The notes: generated by a model from the letters alone, not told the origin. A stretch of 64,000 nt of DNA from Buttiauxella gaviniae (GCF_040786275.1 NZ_JBFMVT010000002.1:3534001-3598000), one strand, 5' to 3'; shown: positions 9,061 through 19,898, numbered from the stretch's first letter. Made by a program: numbers and translations.

Positions 9061-10274
9061 ATATTATGCAATTTAACGTACGCCTCGCAGAAGGCGGGGC
9101 GGCAGGTGTGGCGCTGGATCTCCACCAGCGGGCACGTGCGGCAGGCTTTAGTTCACGATTTATCTACGGGTACGGCAAAGGCGGGAAGAAAAGCGCCAGC
9201 CACGATAAATTCCAGGGCGTTGAAAAACACACCCCGCGCCTGACCTCTATCGCCAACATCATTCTGTTCCGCTTTTTCAATCGTGACCCGTTCGGCAACC
9301 TGAACAATCTCTATCGCAAAGTCACTCGCGCAAGCGGCCCGGTGGTTCTGCATTTCCATGTGGTACACAGCTACTGGCTGAATCTTGAAGAGATGGTGAG
9401 CTTTTGCCAGCGCGTGAAAGCGCATAAACCGGATGTGACGTTTGTCTGGACGCTGCACGACCACTGGAGCATTACCGGCCGCTGCGCATTTCTTGACGGC
9501 TGCGACGGCTGGAAAACCGGCTGCCAAAAATGCCCGACGTTAGATAACTACCCGCCGGTAAAACGCGACCGCGCCCATCTTCTGGTGGATACCAAGCGCC
9601 AGTTATTCCGCGAAATGCTGGCGCTGGGCTGCCAGTTTGTCTCGCCGAGTCAGCATGTGGCTGATGCGTTCAACCGTATCTACGGGGCAGGGCGCTGCAA
9701 AATTATCAACAACGGCATTGATGTGGCGACCGAAGCGATTCTCACTGAATTGCCGCTGAACCGCGCTGCGGGCGCTAAGCCAAAAGTGGCGGTGGTGGCA
9801 CACGATTTACGTTATGACGGTAAAACCAACCAGCGGCTCGTGCAGGGGATTATGGCGCTTGGGGATGCAATAGAGCTGCATACCTTTGGTAAATTCTCAC
9901 CGTTTAACGGCCCAAACGTGGTGAATCACGGCTACATGACCGATAAAAAAGCGTTAATGAGCCAGCTCAATGAAATGGACTCGCTGGTGTTTAGCTCCCA
10001 GGTCGACAACTACCCACTGATTTTGTGCGAAGCGCTATCCATTGGCGTGCCGGTTATCGCTACGCAAAGTGAGGCCGCAGACGAAGTGTTACGCAAAGTC
10101 GGGGGCAAAACGTTTAATGATGAACAGGTGCTCTCGTTAATAAAAATGCCAAAAGAAGCGTTGGCGCAACAGGTGTTTGGCCAGGATTTGCAGGCTTTTA
10201 AAACGGCAAGCCGCCAGGCGTTCAGTGGACAACAGATGCTGGAGGAGTATGTCTCGTTCTATCAAAATCTGTAG
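9057..10274 (+). CDS. wcaC: WcaC, colanic acid glycosyltransferase (GT4-like)
   Basis: 405 aa, the normal size. The N-terminal Rossmann domain begins MNIMQFNVRLAEGGAAGVALDLHQRA, and the C-terminal donor-sugar domain carries the EX7E-type region LILCEALSIGVPVIATQSEAADE near residue 325. A cysteine-rich insert (GRCAFLDGCDGWKTGCQKCPT near 140-155) is characteristic of this subgroup. Predicted cytoplasmic transferase acting on the lipid-linked colanic acid intermediate; donor and linkage cannot be read from the sequence. It overlaps wcaB by 4 bp and wcaD by 26 bp, a compact arrangement that implies translational coupling. Confidence 0.93.
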   Translation: MNIMQFNVRLAEGGAAGVALDLHQRARAAGFSSRFIYGYGKGGKKSASHDKFQGVEKHTPRLTSIANIILFRFFNRDPFGNLNNLYRKVTRASGPVVLHFHVVHSYWLNLEEMVSFCQRVKAHKPDVTFVWTLHDHWSITGRCAFLDGCDGWKTGCQKCPTLDNYPPVKRDRAHLLVDTKRQLFREMLALGCQFVSPSQHVADAFNRIYGAGRCKIINNGIDVATEAILTELPLNRAAGAKPKVAVVAHDLRYDGKTNQRLVQGIMALGDAIELHTFGKFSPFNGPNVVNHGYMTDKKALMSQLNEMDSLVFSSQVDNYPLILCEALSIGVPVIATQSEAADEVLRKVGGKTFNDEQVLSLIKMPKEALAQQVFGQDLQAFKTASRQAFSGQQMLEEYVSFYQNL

Positions 10275-11469
10275 TTATCTGCTGCTACCGTTCATCTATC
10301 TGGTCGTCAACGTCAAGTTGGCGTCACTGGGGGAAAGTTTCCCGATAACGATAGTCACCTTCTTGCCCGCGCTTCTTTTTTTGTACATCGAACGTATTAG
10401 CGTCAAAAAATTGATGATTGCGTTAGGCATTGGGGGAGGGCTAACGGCATTTAACTATATCTTTGGCCAATCGCTGGATGCCAGTAAATATGTTACCTCG
10501 ACATTGTTGTTTGTTTATATTGTGCTGATTCTGGCAATGACCTGGAGTTGCCGCTTCAAAACTATTTCACAACACAATCACCGAAAAATACTGAGGTTAT
10601 TTTATGGCGTGGTGGGCATTATTGTGCTGCTGGCCGCCGCAGAGATGGCGCAGATTATTCTTACCGGTGGAAGCAGCCTGATTGAGAAAATTTCGAAGTT
10701 TCTTATTTACAGTAATAGCTATGTACTGAACTTTATTAGCTTTGGCGGGAAGCGAACGACGGCACTCTATTTTGAACCGGCGTTCTTCGCTCTGGCATTA
10801 ATCTCAATTTGGCTCAGCATCAAACAGTTCGGTATCAAAACACCAAAAACTGATGGTATGATTCTTTTCGGGATAGTACTTTCAGGTTCGTTTTCAGGGG
10901 TAATGACATTTATCCTGTTTTATCTGCTTGAGTGGGCATTTCAGTACCTTAATAAAAGTGCCATCAAGAAGAAGTTACCGCTGGCAATTATTTCTCTTTC
11001 CGTATTTTTAGTGGGGTTAATATTTGCATTTCCCTATATCGCGACGCGTTTGGGCGATTTAGGCACCGAAGGGTCATCATCGTATTATCGAATTATTGGC
11101 CCGTTGGCGATGGTCGGATATTCATTGAGCAATATTGATGGAGTAGTGCGTTTCGGATCTTTATATGAATATGTCGCATCATTCGGAATCTTTAACGGTG
11201 CGGATGTCGGTAAAACAGTAGACAATGGTTTGTATCTGTTAATTATCTATTTTTCATGGTTCGCCGTATTACTGACCATTTGTTATATGTGGAAAGTCTT
11301 TAAAATGATGCGCACGGCATTTGGTAATAACGAAAATTATCGCGTGCAGTTATGGCTTTTCACACCGGTGTCGTTATTTTTTACCGGCTCAATTTTTAGC
11401 CCTGAATATGCGTTCTTGATTGTGTGCCCGTTTATTTTACGAAAAGCACTCAAGATTTCCAGCTCCTGA
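10249..11469 (+). CDS. wcaD: WcaD, colanic acid polymerase (Wzy type)
   Basis: 406 aa from ATG 10249 (N-terminus [14 protein letters not shown]), close to 405 in E. coli; the upstream extension to 10177 lies inside wcaC and is rejected. The protein is almost entirely hydrophobic with about ten predicted membrane segments and a long extracytoplasmic loop after about residue 255 ([18 protein letters not shown]). It is the Wzy-type polymerase joining colanic acid repeat units on the periplasmic face. The start lies 26 bp inside wcaC. Confidence 0.94.
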   Translation: MSRSIKICSYLLLPFIYLVVNVKLASLGESFPITIVTFLPALLFLYIERISVKKLMIALGIGGGLTAFNYIFGQSLDASKYVTSTLLFVYIVLILAMTWSCRFKTISQHNHRKILRLFYGVVGIIVLLAAAEMAQIILTGGSSLIEKISKFLIYSNSYVLNFISFGGKRTTALYFEPAFFALALISIWLSIKQFGIKTPKTDGMILFGIVLSGSFSGVMTFILFYLLEWAFQYLNKSAIKKKLPLAIISLSVFLVGLIFAFPYIATRLGDLGTEGSSSYYRIIGPLAMVGYSLSNIDGVVRFGSLYEYVASFGIFNGADVGKTVDNGLYLLIIYFSWFAVLLTICYMWKVFKMMRTAFGNNENYRVQLWLFTPVSLFFTGSIFSPEYAFLIVCPFILRKALKISSS

Positions 11470-11486
11470 TTAACGAGACCATAATC

Positions 11487-12239
11487 ATGTTATTAAGTGT
11501 CATCACTGTTGCCTTTAAAAATCTCGCTGGGATAGAAAAAACCTGGCAGTCGCTGGCCCACCTGGCGAAGGCGCAAGGCATTAAATTTGAATGGATTGTG
11601 GTAGACGGCGGCTCAAATGACGGCACGGCGGAATTCCTTGAAAATCTTCACGGGCAATATGGGTTACATTTTGTCAGTGAGAAAGACAGCGGCATTTATG
11701 ATGCGATGAACAAAGGCATTGATATGTGCTGTGGTCGCTATGCTTTGTTCCTGAATTCCGGCGATGTTTTTCATCATGATATTGCTAATGTGGTACAGCA
11801 GCTTGCCGCGCTGCCGCTAACCGATAATGCAATGGTTATCGGCGACGCATTATTAGATTTTGGCGACGGCACAAAATTAGAGCGCCGTGCAAAACAGGGC
11901 TGGTATATTTACCACAGCCTGCCCGCAAGCCATCAGGCGATATTTTTCCCTCGCGATGGATTGCTGAAATACCCTTACGATCTGCAATATAAAGTCTCCT
12001 CTGATTATGCATTAGCCGCAAAAATGTATAAAAACGGTTATGCATTTAAACGCATCAAAGGACTCGTCTCAGAATTTTCAATGGGTGGTGTGTCCACGTC
12101 AAATAATATTGAGTTATGCCGTGATGCAAAAAACGTGCAGCGCAAAATATTAGGCGTGCCGGGTTTTATTGCCGAGCTCTCATACAGGCTTCGCTTACGC
12201 ACCACCGGTAAAGCAAAGGCGCTCTACAACAAAGTTTAA
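11487..12239 (+). CDS. wcaE: WcaE, colanic acid glycosyltransferase (GT2)
   Basis: 250 aa from ATG 11487 (E. coli 248), chosen because the protein then begins with the family start [16 protein letters not shown]; the longer frame from 11424 lies inside wcaD. GT2 features are [14 protein letters not shown] near residue 38 and [23 protein letters not shown] near 75, the nucleotide-sugar-binding strand. [14 protein letters not shown] is the acceptor-side motif. It is a cytoplasmic transferase for one side-chain or backbone sugar. It is followed by a 53-bp gap containing a REP-like hairpin. Confidence 0.93.
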   Translation: MLLSVITVAFKNLAGIEKTWQSLAHLAKAQGIKFEWIVVDGGSNDGTAEFLENLHGQYGLHFVSEKDSGIYDAMNKGIDMCCGRYALFLNSGDVFHHDIANVVQQLAALPLTDNAMVIGDALLDFGDGTKLERRAKQGWYIYHSLPASHQAIFFPRDGLLKYPYDLQYKVSSDYALAAKMYKNGYAFKRIKGLVSEFSMGGVSTSNNIELCRDAKNVQRKILGVPGFIAELSYRLRLRTTGKAKALYNKV

Positions 12240-12242
12240 AGC

Positions 12243-12277
12243 CTGTAGGTCGGATAAGCGTAAGCACCATCCGACGA
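12243..12277. repeat. REP-like hairpin between wcaE and wcaF
   Basis: CTGTAGGTCGGATAAGCG followed by CACCATCCGAC is the typical enterobacterial REP/BIME Y-type unit: an imperfect palindrome GTCGGAT...ATCCGAC with a GCG/TAAGC centre. The start of the same sequence recurs at 12838. Confidence 0.85.
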
Positions 12278-12292
12278 AAATAAGGAAATAGT

Positions 12293-12835
12293 ATGCAAGA
12301 CCTAAGCGGCTTCACTGTGCCGAGGGGCTTTCGCGGCGCAAACGGAATAAAAGTGCAATTATGGTGGGCCGTACAAGCCACATTATTTGCCTGGTCTCCA
12401 CAAATATTTTATCGCTGGCGTGCATTTTTATTACGGTTATTTGGCGCACGAATTGGCAAGGGCGTGGTGATTCGTCCGTCGGTGAAAATTACTTATCCAT
12501 GGAAATTAACCCTGGGCGATTATGCCTGGGTAGGCGATGACGCGGTGTTATATACGTTGGGCGATATTACCATCGGCGCAAATTCCGTGGTGTCACAAAA
12601 GTGTTATTTGTGTACCGGCAGCCACGATTATATGAGTCAGCATTTTGATATTACCGCGGCCCCGATTGTTATTGGTGAGAAATGCTGGTTAGCCACAGAT
12701 GTATTTGTTTCACCCGGCGTGACCATTGGCAATAACACCGTGGTTGGGGCCCGCAGCAGTGTTTATAAATCATTACCGGCGAAGGCCGTTTGCCGGGGAA
12801 ATCCGGCAGTGAAAATACGCGATCGAGTTTTGTAG
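12293..12835 (+). CDS. wcaF: WcaF, colanic acid O-acetyltransferase
   Basis: 180 aa (E. coli 182). The N-terminus MQDLSGFTVPRGFRGANGIK is the family signature, and GGAAATA five bases before the ATG serves as ribosome binding site. Hexapeptide repeats of the left-handed beta-helix run through the C-terminal two-thirds (IGANSVVSQKCYLCTG; IGEKCWLATDVFVSPGVTIG), with the catalytic histidine in TGSHDY near residue 112. It is a maltose/galactoside acetyltransferase-like enzyme transferring acetyl from acetyl-CoA to a colanic acid sugar. REP-like hairpins flank it on both sides. Confidence 0.93.
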   Translation: MQDLSGFTVPRGFRGANGIKVQLWWAVQATLFAWSPQIFYRWRAFLLRLFGARIGKGVVIRPSVKITYPWKLTLGDYAWVGDDAVLYTLGDITIGANSVVSQKCYLCTGSHDYMSQHFDITAAPIVIGEKCWLATDVFVSPGVTIGNNTVVGARSSVYKSLPAKAVCRGNPAVKIRDRVL

Positions 12836-12837
12836 CC

Positions 12838-12900
12838 CTGTAGGTCGGATAAGCCTGCGCCATCCGATAAATCGGTGGATGGGACTGCGTTTATCCACCT
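12838..12900. repeat. REP-like hairpins between wcaF and gmd
   Basis: CTGTAGGTCGGATAAGCC...CATCCGAT (12838-12867) is a second copy of the unit at 12243. It is followed at once by GGTGGATGGGACTGCGTTTATCCACC (12874-12899), another palindromic unit of the REP class. The pair forms a small BIME inside the operon ahead of gmd. Confidence 0.8.
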
Positions 12901-12946
12901 TAGGGACCTTCAAATAAGAACCTGGTTTAACAGAGGAAAATCCATT

Positions 12947-14068
12947 ATGACTAAAGTAGCTCTCATCACCGGTGTAACCGGACAAGACGGCTCCTATCTG
13001 GCGGAACTGCTGCTGGAAAAAGGGTATGAAGTTCACGGCATTAAACGTCGTGCCTCTTCTTTCAACACTGAACGTGTCGACCATATTTACCAGGATCCGC
13101 ACTCCAGCAACCCGAAATTCCATCTGCACTACGGAGATCTTACAGACAGCTCAAACCTGACCCGTATTCTTTCCGAAGTGCAGCCGGATGAAGTCTACAA
13201 CCTGGGCGCGATGAGCCACGTTGCCGTCTCTTTTGAGTCTCCGGAATACACCGCCGATGTAGATGCGATGGGGACGTTGCGTCTGCTGGAAGCCATTCGC
13301 TTCCTGGGCCTTGAGAAGAAAACCCGTTTCTACCAGGCCTCCACCTCTGAGCTTTACGGCCTGGTGCAGGAAACGCCGCAGAAAGAAACCACGCCTTTCT
13401 ACCCGCGCTCTCCGTACGCTGTCGCCAAACTTTACGCTTACTGGATAACCGTAAACTACCGCGAATCCTACGGCATGTTTGCCTGCAACGGCATTCTGTT
13501 CAACCACGAATCTCCGCGCCGCGGCGAAACCTTCGTGACCCGCAAAATCACCCGTGCGATCGCTAACATCGCTCAGGGTCTCGAGAACTGCCTGCACCTG
13601 GGCAACATGGATTCTCTGCGTGACTGGGGCCATGCCAAAGACTACGTAAAAATGCAGTGGATGATGCTGCAGCAGGAGACACCAGAAGATTTCGTGATTG
13701 CCACCGGCGTGCAGTATTCCGTCCGTCAGTTCGTCGAAATGGCCGCCGCCCAGTTGGGTATCAAACTGCGCTTTGAAGGCACGGGCGTTGACGAGAAAGG
13801 GATTGTGGTTTCCGTAACGGGCCATGACGCCCCGGGCGTGAAGCCGGGCGATGTGATTGTCTCCGTTGACCCGCGTTACTTCCGTCCTGCTGAAGTGGAA
13901 ACCCTGCTGGGCGACCCAACCAAAGCGCACGAAAAACTGGGCTGGAAACCGGAGATCACCCTTAAAGAAATGGTCGGCGAAATGGTAGCGAAAGATTTGG
14001 AAGCGGCGAAAAAACACTCGTTGCTCAAGTCTCACGGCTATGAGGTTGCCATTGCGCTGGAGTCCTGA
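12947..14068 (+). CDS. gmd: GDP-mannose 4,6-dehydratase
   Basis: 373 aa from ATG 12947, exactly the E. coli length, with CAGAGGAAAA as ribosome binding site; the upstream extension to 12875 runs through the REP unit. It is a short-chain dehydrogenase with NADP-binding [14 protein letters not shown] (residues 9-22) and catalytic Tyr-Lys in [12 protein letters not shown], with Ser/Thr at QASTSELYG. It converts GDP-D-mannose to GDP-4-keto-6-deoxy-mannose, the first step to GDP-L-fucose. fcl follows after 2 bp, so the two pathway enzymes are coupled. Confidence 0.97.
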   Translation: MTKVALITGVTGQDGSYLAELLLEKGYEVHGIKRRASSFNTERVDHIYQDPHSSNPKFHLHYGDLTDSSNLTRILSEVQPDEVYNLGAMSHVAVSFESPEYTADVDAMGTLRLLEAIRFLGLEKKTRFYQASTSELYGLVQETPQKETTPFYPRSPYAVAKLYAYWITVNYRESYGMFACNGILFNHESPRRGETFVTRKITRAIANIAQGLENCLHLGNMDSLRDWGHAKDYVKMQWMMLQQETPEDFVIATGVQYSVRQFVEMAAAQLGIKLRFEGTGVDEKGIVVSVTGHDAPGVKPGDVIVSVDPRYFRPAEVETLLGDPTKAHEKLGWKPEITLKEMVGEMVAKDLEAAKKHSLLKSHGYEVAIALES

Positions 14069-14070
14069 GT

Positions 14071-15036
14071 ATGAATAAACAACGTATATTTGTAGCCGGC
14101 CATCGTGGGATGGTCGGGTCCGCCATCGTCCGCCAGCTTGAGCAACGTGCTGACCTTGAGCTAGTGCTGCGCAGCCGCGACGAGCTCAATCTGTTGGATG
14201 GCGCGGCGGTTAACGCCTTTTTTGCCGAAGAACGTATCGACCAGGTTTACCTGGCGGCGGCGAAAGTGGGCGGTATTGTCGCAAATAACACCTATCCGGC
14301 AGACTTTATCTACGAAAACATGGCCATCGAAAGCAATATTATTCACGCGGCGCATACGCATAACGTGAATAAGCTGCTGTTCCTCGGTTCATCTTGCATC
14401 TATCCGAAAATGGCGAACCAGCCCATGGCGGAGAGCGAGTTGCTGCAAGGCACGTTGGAAGCGACTAACGAGCCGTATGCGATTGCCAAAATCGCCGGGA
14501 TCAAACTGTGCGAGTCCTACAACCGCCAGTACGGTCGCGATTATCGCTCGGTGATGCCAACCAATTTGTATGGCCCGAACGATAACTTCCACCCGAACAA
14601 CTCGCACGTCATTCCCGCGCTGCTGCGCCGCTTCCACGAAGCGACTGAGCAAAACGCGCCGGATGTGGTGGTGTGGGGCAGCGGTACGCCAATGCGCGAA
14701 TTTCTGCACGTTGACGATATGGCCGCCGCCAGCATCCATGTGATGGAGCTGGACCATGAAGTCTGGCAGGAACATACCGACCCGATGCTTTCCCACATCA
14801 ATGTGGGTACCGGCGTGGACTGCACGATTCGCGAGCTGGCGCAAACCATCGCGAAGGTGACGGGCTACCGTGGACGCGTGGTGTTTGACGCCACAAAACC
14901 TGACGGCACGCCGCGCAAACTGTTGGATGTCACACGTCTGCGTCGCCTGGGCTGGTATCCGGAAATCACGCTGGAGCCGGGGCTCGCCAGCACTTATCAG
15001 TGGTTCCTCGAAAACCAGCAGCGGTTCCGGGGGTAA
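14071..15036 (+). CDS. fcl: GDP-L-fucose synthase
   Basis: 321 aa, identical in length to E. coli Fcl (WcaG). The N-terminal Rossmann motif [15 protein letters not shown] and the catalytic Tyr-Lys of [12 protein letters not shown] near residue 136, with Ser in LGSSCIYPK, define the epimerase-reductase. It completes GDP-L-fucose synthesis from the Gmd product by 3,5-epimerisation and NADPH reduction. It lies 2 bp after gmd and 2 bp before gmm. Confidence 0.97.
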   Translation: MNKQRIFVAGHRGMVGSAIVRQLEQRADLELVLRSRDELNLLDGAAVNAFFAEERIDQVYLAAAKVGGIVANNTYPADFIYENMAIESNIIHAAHTHNVNKLLFLGSSCIYPKMANQPMAESELLQGTLEATNEPYAIAKIAGIKLCESYNRQYGRDYRSVMPTNLYGPNDNFHPNNSHVIPALLRRFHEATEQNAPDVVVWGSGTPMREFLHVDDMAAASIHVMELDHEVWQEHTDPMLSHINVGTGVDCTIRELAQTIAKVTGYRGRVVFDATKPDGTPRKLLDVTRLRRLGWYPEITLEPGLASTYQWFLENQQRFRG

Positions 15037-15038
15037 CG

Positions 15039-15518
15039 ATGTTTCTGAGTGCTGAAGATTTCTCAACCGTCGTCCGTTCCACACCGCTGATCTCAATCGA
15101 TCTGATTGTTGAAAATCAGGCGGGAGAGTTCCTGTTAGGGCAGCGCACCCAGCGCCCGGCGCAGAAATTTTGGTTTGTGCCAGGGGGCCGGGTTCAGAAA
15201 GATGAAACGCTTGAGCGGGCTTTTGCCCGCTTAACCGAGGCTGAATTAGGCACCGCTTTCACCCTGGCTGACGGCGACTTTTATGGCGTATGGCAGCACT
15301 TCTATGACGACAACTTCTCCGGGGCGGATTTTTCCACGCACTACATCGTGCTGGGTTTTCACCTGCGCGTAGATGCCGAAAAGTTGCACTTGCCGGATGC
15401 GCAGCACAGCGCGTATCGCTGGCTGACACAGGAAGCACTGCTGTCTGCGCAGAACGTCCACGACAACAGTCGCGCTTATTTCCTCGATGAGAAACGCGCG
15501 GAGGCACCCGGCCTGTGA
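15039..15518 (+). CDS. gmm: GDP-mannose mannosyl hydrolase (Nudix)
   Basis: 159 aa from ATG 15039 (N-terminus [19 protein letters not shown]); the start at 15000 lies inside fcl and is rejected. The altered Nudix motif typical of this enzyme is visible as [14 protein letters not shown] then RLTEAELG, where the usual REUXEE is replaced by RLTEAE. It hydrolyses GDP-mannose and related sugars to GDP and the free sugar, probably balancing GDP-sugar pools. Also named wcaH or nudD. Its stop overlaps the GTG start of wcaI by 4 bp. Confidence 0.95.
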   Translation: MFLSAEDFSTVVRSTPLISIDLIVENQAGEFLLGQRTQRPAQKFWFVPGGRVQKDETLERAFARLTEAELGTAFTLADGDFYGVWQHFYDDNFSGADFSTHYIVLGFHLRVDAEKLHLPDAQHSAYRWLTQEALLSAQNVHDNSRAYFLDEKRAEAPGL

Positions 15519-16735
15519 AAATTTTAGTGTACGGCATTAACTACTCTCCCGAACTCACAGGCATCGGCAAATACACCGGCGAAATGGTGGAATGGATGAC
15601 GCGCCAGGGCCATGAGGTGCGGGTCATTACCGCTCCACCTTACTATCCGGTCTGGGAAGTGCATCCCGAATATTCATCCTGGAAATACCGCAAAGAAGTG
15701 GGGGCAGCCACGGTCTGGCGCTGCCCGCTGTATGTCCCGAAACAGCCGTCAACGTTAAAGCGCCTGATCCATTTGGGGAGCTTTGCGCTGAGTTCGTTCT
15801 TCCCGTTGCTGGCGCAGCGCCGCTGGAAGCCGGATCGCATTATCGGCGTAGTGCCAACGCTATTTTGTGTGCCGGGTATGCGCCTGCTCGCAAAACTGAG
15901 CGGGGCGCGCACGCTTTTGCATATTCAGGACTACGAAGTGGACGCCATGCTTGGCCTGGGCATGGCAGGCAAAAAGCAGGGCAAAGTGGCCCGTCTGGCG
16001 ACTCGTTTTGAACAAAGCGGCCTGCATAACGTCGATAACGTTTCGACTATTTCCCGTTCGATGATGAACAAAGCGGCTGAAAAGGGTGTGGATCCGAAGA
16101 AAGTGATCTTCTTCCCTAACTGGTCTGAAGTGGAGCGTTTTCGCGGTATTCCCGAAAGCGAGATCCAGGCGGTACGTGCCAGCCTGCAATTGCCTGAAGA
16201 TAAAAAAATCATCCTCTATTCCGGCAATATCGGTGAAAAACAGGGGCTGGAAACGGTGATTGACGTTGCGGCGCGTTTTGCGAACCAGCCCTGGTTATTT
16301 GTGATTGTCGGGCAGGGCGGGGGCACCGCGCGTCTGAAAAAACTGGCGCAGGAGAAGGGATTGCAAAACGTGGTGTTCCACCCGTTACAGCCTTACAACG
16401 CGCTGCCAGCCCTGCTGAGCCTTGCGGATTGCCATCTGGTGATTCAGCGCCGTGGCGCAGCAGACGCCGTGCTGCCATCAAAACTGACCAATATTCTTGC
16501 CGTGGGCGGCAATGCGGTGATTACCGCAGAACCGGATACCGAACTCGGCCAACTTTGCGAGGTGTATTCCGGGATTGCCGTGTGTGTTGAGCCTGAATCG
16601 GTTGACGCGTTAGCTGAGGGAATCGAGCGCTGCCTGCAATTGCCGGAACACAACACGGTGGCACGTGACTACGCCGAGCGCACACTAGAGAAGAATAGTG
16701 TGTTGAATCAATTTATTGCCGCTATATCTTCATAA
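15515..16735 (+). CDS. wcaI: WcaI, colanic acid glycosyltransferase (GT4)
   Basis: 406 aa from GTG 15515 (E. coli 407), overlapping gmm by 4 bp (GTGA). The N-terminus [27 protein letters not shown] is the family signature with a nucleotide-sugar glycine-rich loop. The C-terminal domain contains [20 protein letters not shown] and the donor-site region [25 protein letters not shown]. It is a cytoplasmic GT-B transferase, annotated as a fucosyltransferase in E. coli; that specificity is by family knowledge only. Confidence 0.93.
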   Translation: MKILVYGINYSPELTGIGKYTGEMVEWMTRQGHEVRVITAPPYYPVWEVHPEYSSWKYRKEVGAATVWRCPLYVPKQPSTLKRLIHLGSFALSSFFPLLAQRRWKPDRIIGVVPTLFCVPGMRLLAKLSGARTLLHIQDYEVDAMLGLGMAGKKQGKVARLATRFEQSGLHNVDNVSTISRSMMNKAAEKGVDPKKVIFFPNWSEVERFRGIPESEIQAVRASLQLPEDKKIILYSGNIGEKQGLETVIDVAARFANQPWLFVIVGQGGGTARLKKLAQEKGLQNVVFHPLQPYNALPALLSLADCHLVIQRRGAADAVLPSKLTNILAVGGNAVITAEPDTELGQLCEVYSGIAVCVEPESVDALAEGIERCLQLPEHNTVARDYAERTLEKNSVLNQFIAAISS

Positions 16736-16751
16736 CATGTCGGGGTTAAAA

Positions 16752-18191
16752 ATGAGCCAACTCTATCCAGTCATCATGGCAGGAGGAAACGGCAGCCGCT
16801 TATGGCCGTTGTCCCGCGTACTTTATCCAAAACAGTTCCTGTGCCTGAAAGGGGAACTGACGATGTTGCAGGCCACCATTAGCCGTTTAAACGGCGTGGA
16901 GTGCGAGAGCCCAGTGGTGATTTGTAACGAAGAGCACCGTTTTATCGTGGCTGAACAGTTACGCGAGCTGAACAAACTGACGGAAAATATCGTGCTGGAG
17001 CCCGCCGGGCGCAACACGGCCCCTGCCATCGCGCTTGCAGCTCTGGCGGCGATCCGTAATCAACCTGAAAAAGATCCGCTAATGCTGATTCTGGCAGCGG
17101 ATCATGTGATTCAGAACGAAGAGGCATTTCGTGAGGCGGTGCGTAACGCTCTCCCGTATGCCGAAGCGGGCAAACTGGTCACTTTCGGTATCGTGCCTGA
17201 TTTACCGGAAACCGGTTATGGCTATATTCGCCGCGGCGAAGTGGCTAACCCGAACACGCCTGGTGTTGATGCTATCGCGTTCGGCGTGGCGCAGTTCGTT
17301 GAAAAACCCGATCTGAACACCGCCCAGGCGTATGTTGCCAGCGGGGAGTATTACTGGAACAGCGGCATGTTCCTGTTCCGCGCCGGGCGCTACCTCGAAG
17401 AGCTGAAAAAATTCCGCCCGGATATTCTCACCGCCTGTGAAAAAGCGATGGCGAATATCGACCCGGATCTCGATTTTGTGCGCGTGGATGAAGCGGCGTT
17501 TCTGGCCTGCCCGGATGAATCTATCGACTACGCGGTAATGGAAAAGACCGCTGATGCGGTAGTGGTGCCGATGGATGCGGGCTGGAGCGATGTCGGCTCG
17601 TGGTCTTCGCTATGGGAAATCAGTACCAAAAACTCGCAGGGCAATGTGCATCATGGTGATGTGATCAGCCACGATACCGAAAACAGCTATATCTATGCCG
17701 AATCAGGGCTTGTGACGACGGTTGGCGTGAAAGATCTGGTGGTGGTGCAGACTAAAGATGCGGTGCTGATCGCCGATCGCGATCACGTGCAAAGCGTGAA
17801 AAAAGTGGTCGAAAAAATCAAATTCGATGGCCGCCATGAACACCACAATCACCGGGAAGTGTACCGCCCGTGGGGCAAATACGACTCCATTGATTCCGGC
17901 GAACGCTACCAGGTGAAACGCATCACCGTGAAGCCGGGCGAAGGGCTCTCTTTGCAGATGCATCACCACCGTGCCGAGCACTGGATTGTGGTGGCGGGCA
18001 CCGCGAAAGTGACGCTGGGCGACGAGATAAAACTGCTCGGCGAAAACGAGTCCATCTACATTCCGCTGGGCGTCACGCACTGCCTGGAAAACCCCGGAAA
18101 AATCCCGCTTGACCTGATTGAAGTGCGTTCCGGCACTTACCTCGAAGAAGACGACATTGTGCGTTTTGAGGACCGGTACGGACGCATTTAA
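16752..18191 (+). CDS. manC: Mannose-1-phosphate guanylyltransferase (bifunctional family)
   Basis: 479 aa from ATG 16752 (E. coli CpsB 478); starts at 16716 and 16737 fall inside or at the end of wcaI. The pyrophosphorylase signature is [20 protein letters not shown] (residues 9-28) and the sugar-binding loop is FVEKPDLN. A cupin-type C-terminal domain carries [18 protein letters not shown], the phosphomannose isomerase type II segment. It makes GDP-mannose from mannose-1-phosphate and GTP, feeding gmd/fcl. Also named cpsB. manB, the preceding pathway step, lies 109 bp downstream. Confidence 0.96.
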   Translation: MSQLYPVIMAGGNGSRLWPLSRVLYPKQFLCLKGELTMLQATISRLNGVECESPVVICNEEHRFIVAEQLRELNKLTENIVLEPAGRNTAPAIALAALAAIRNQPEKDPLMLILAADHVIQNEEAFREAVRNALPYAEAGKLVTFGIVPDLPETGYGYIRRGEVANPNTPGVDAIAFGVAQFVEKPDLNTAQAYVASGEYYWNSGMFLFRAGRYLEELKKFRPDILTACEKAMANIDPDLDFVRVDEAAFLACPDESIDYAVMEKTADAVVVPMDAGWSDVGSWSSLWEISTKNSQGNVHHGDVISHDTENSYIYAESGLVTTVGVKDLVVVQTKDAVLIADRDHVQSVKKVVEKIKFDGRHEHHNHREVYRPWGKYDSIDSGERYQVKRITVKPGEGLSLQMHHHRAEHWIVVAGTAKVTLGDEIKLLGENESIYIPLGVTHCLENPGKIPLDLIEVRSGTYLEEDDIVRFEDRYGRI

Positions 18192-18196
18192 CTTTT

Positions 18197-18226
18197 GTCG
18201 GATGCCGCTTCGCTAATCCGATCTAC
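18197..18226. repeat. REP-like palindrome between manC and manB
   Basis: GTCGGATGCCGCTTCG followed by CTAATCCGATCTAC forms the same GTCGGAT/ATCCGA palindrome as the units near wcaF. A second small hairpin, CCCACAG/CTGTGGG at 18249-18268, lies just before manB. Confidence 0.7.
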
Positions 18227-18300
18227 ACATTCTGAATATTCCACATCCCCCACAGACAACGCTGTGGGTTGGGCAACTGTTGCCTGGAGGAGACTGAAAC

Positions 18301-19671
18301 GTGCAAAAACTGACCTGTTTTAAAGCCTACGACATCCGTGGTCGTCTGGGCGAAGAGCTGAACGAAGAGATTGCTGAGCGTATTGGCCGCGCCTACGGCG
18401 AATATCTGAAACCCAAAACTATCGTACTGGGCGGTGATGTGCGCCTGACCAGCGAGGCGCTGAAACTGGCCCTGGCGAAAGGGTTGCAGGACGCGGGCGT
18501 GGACGTGCTGGATATTGGCCTTTCCGGTACCGAAGAGATCTACTTTGCCACCTGGCATCTGAACGTGGATGGCGGCATCGAAGTGACCGCCAGCCATAAC
18601 CCGATGGATTACAACGGCATGAAGCTGGTGCGCGAGGGCGCCCGCCCGATCAGCGGCGACACCGGCCTGCGCGACGTGCAGCGCCTGGCGGAAGCGAATG
18701 ACTTCCCTCCGGTGGATGCAGCGAAACGCGGCAGCTATAAGCAGATTTCTGTGGTTCAGGCTTACATCGACCATCTGTTCTCGTACATCAACGTTAAAAA
18801 TATCAAGCCGCTGAAGCTGGTCATTAATTCCGGCAACGGTGCGGCAGGCCCGATTGTTGACGCCATCGAAGCACGCTTTAAATCCCTGAACGTACCGCTG
18901 ACGTTTATCAAAGTCCACAACCAGCCTGACGGTAACTTCCCTAACGGTATCCCGAACCCACTGCTGCCGGAGTGCCGCGATGACACCCACAATGCGGTGA
19001 TTGAGCACGGCGCGGATATGGGCATTGCCTTTGACGGTGATTTCGACCGCTGCTTCCTGTTCGATGAGAAAGGGCAGTTTATCGAGGGGTATTACATCGT
19101 CGGCCTGTTGGCGGCGGCGTTCCTCGAAAAACAGCCAGGGGCGAAGATTATTCACGACCCGCGCCTGAGCTGGAACACGGTGGATATCGTTGAGCGGGCA
19201 GGCGGCACGCCGGTGATGTCTAAAACCGGGCATGCGTTTATTAAGGAGCGTATGCGCGAGGAAGATGCGATTTACGGCGGCGAGATGAGTGCCCACCACT
19301 ATTTCCGTGATTTTGCCTACTGTGACAGCGGGATGATCCCGTGGCTGCTGGTGACGGAGCTGCTGTGCCTGAAAGGGAAAACCCTGGGCGAGCTGGTGTG
19401 TGACCGCATGGCGGCGTGGCCGGCGAGCGGGGAAATCAACAGCAAGCTGGCCGACCCGAAAGTCGCGATTGCCCGTGTGCAGCAGCATTTTGCCCCGCAC
19501 GCCGTGGATACCGATAACACCGATGGTGTGAGCATGGCGTTTGCAGACTGGCGTTTTAACCTCAGAAGCTCAAACACCGAGCCGGTGGTACGCCTGAATG
19601 TGGAAGCGCGTGGCAATGAGCAACTGATGCAGACGCGAACGCAGGAAATTATGGAACTGTTGAATCAGTGA
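18301..19671 (+). CDS. manB: Phosphomannomutase
   Basis: 456 aa from GTG 18301, with TGGAGGAG as a good ribosome binding site. It is an alpha-D-phosphohexomutase: the phosphoserine loop is [14 protein letters not shown] (about residues 95-108), the metal loop is FDGDFDRCF (about 244), the sugar loop is [10 protein letters not shown], and the phosphate loop is [12 protein letters not shown] near the end. It interconverts mannose-6-phosphate and mannose-1-phosphate for ManC. Also called cpsG. A 425-codon open frame on the opposite strand is a codon-bias shadow. A large GC-rich hairpin repeat follows before wcaJ. Confidence 0.96.
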   Translation: MQKLTCFKAYDIRGRLGEELNEEIAERIGRAYGEYLKPKTIVLGGDVRLTSEALKLALAKGLQDAGVDVLDIGLSGTEEIYFATWHLNVDGGIEVTASHNPMDYNGMKLVREGARPISGDTGLRDVQRLAEANDFPPVDAAKRGSYKQISVVQAYIDHLFSYINVKNIKPLKLVINSGNGAAGPIVDAIEARFKSLNVPLTFIKVHNQPDGNFPNGIPNPLLPECRDDTHNAVIEHGADMGIAFDGDFDRCFLFDEKGQFIEGYYIVGLLAAAFLEKQPGAKIIHDPRLSWNTVDIVERAGGTPVMSKTGHAFIKERMREEDAIYGGEMSAHHYFRDFAYCDSGMIPWLLVTELLCLKGKTLGELVCDRMAAWPASGEINSKLADPKVAIARVQQHFAPHAVDTDNTDGVSMAFADWRFNLRSSNTEPVVRLNVEARGNEQLMQTRTQEIMELLNQ

Positions 19672-19696
19672 TTCGATTGGCACTTGTCGCCCTTAC

Positions 19697-19868
19697 GGAC
19701 CCCCTCCCAACCTCCCCCTTGCCAGGGGGAGGGGCTAAAAGGCGTTAAGCTCCCACCCTTGCCAGGGGGAGGGGCTAAAAGGCGTTAAGCTCCCTCCCCT
19801 TGCCGGGGGGAGGGGCTAATGGACGTTAAGCTCCCTCCCCTGGAAAGGGGAGGGTTGGGGTGGGGTCC
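19697..19868. repeat. Expanded GC-rich hairpin repeat between manB and wcaJ
   Basis: A 172-bp element bounded by the same outer arms as 7548-7642 (GGACCCCCTCCCAACC and GGTTGGGGTGGGGTCC). Inside are about three tandem units of roughly 40 bp, each with a TTGCC(A/G)GGGGGAGGGGCTAA hairpin side and a GTTAAGCTCCC spacer. It looks like the 7548 element with internal unit duplication. It lies 30 bp upstream of the wcaJ start. Confidence 0.85.
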
Positions 19869-19898
19869 GTGAGAACAATAGTGAACAAAGGTAAAACG

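Noticed and set aside
13151-14035. 294-codon minus-strand frame opposite gmd
   Set aside because: Antisense to a fully conserved enzyme; His/Val/Phe-rich composition typical of a shadow frame.
18223-19500. 425-codon open frame on the minus strand opposite manB
   Set aside because: It lies wholly antisense to a well-conserved gene, has no recognisable domain and has the composition of a codon-bias shadow.
19697-19868. Tandem units of about 40 bp considered as a CRISPR array
   Set aside because: Units are adjacent self-complementary repeats without unique spacers, and no cas genes are near.
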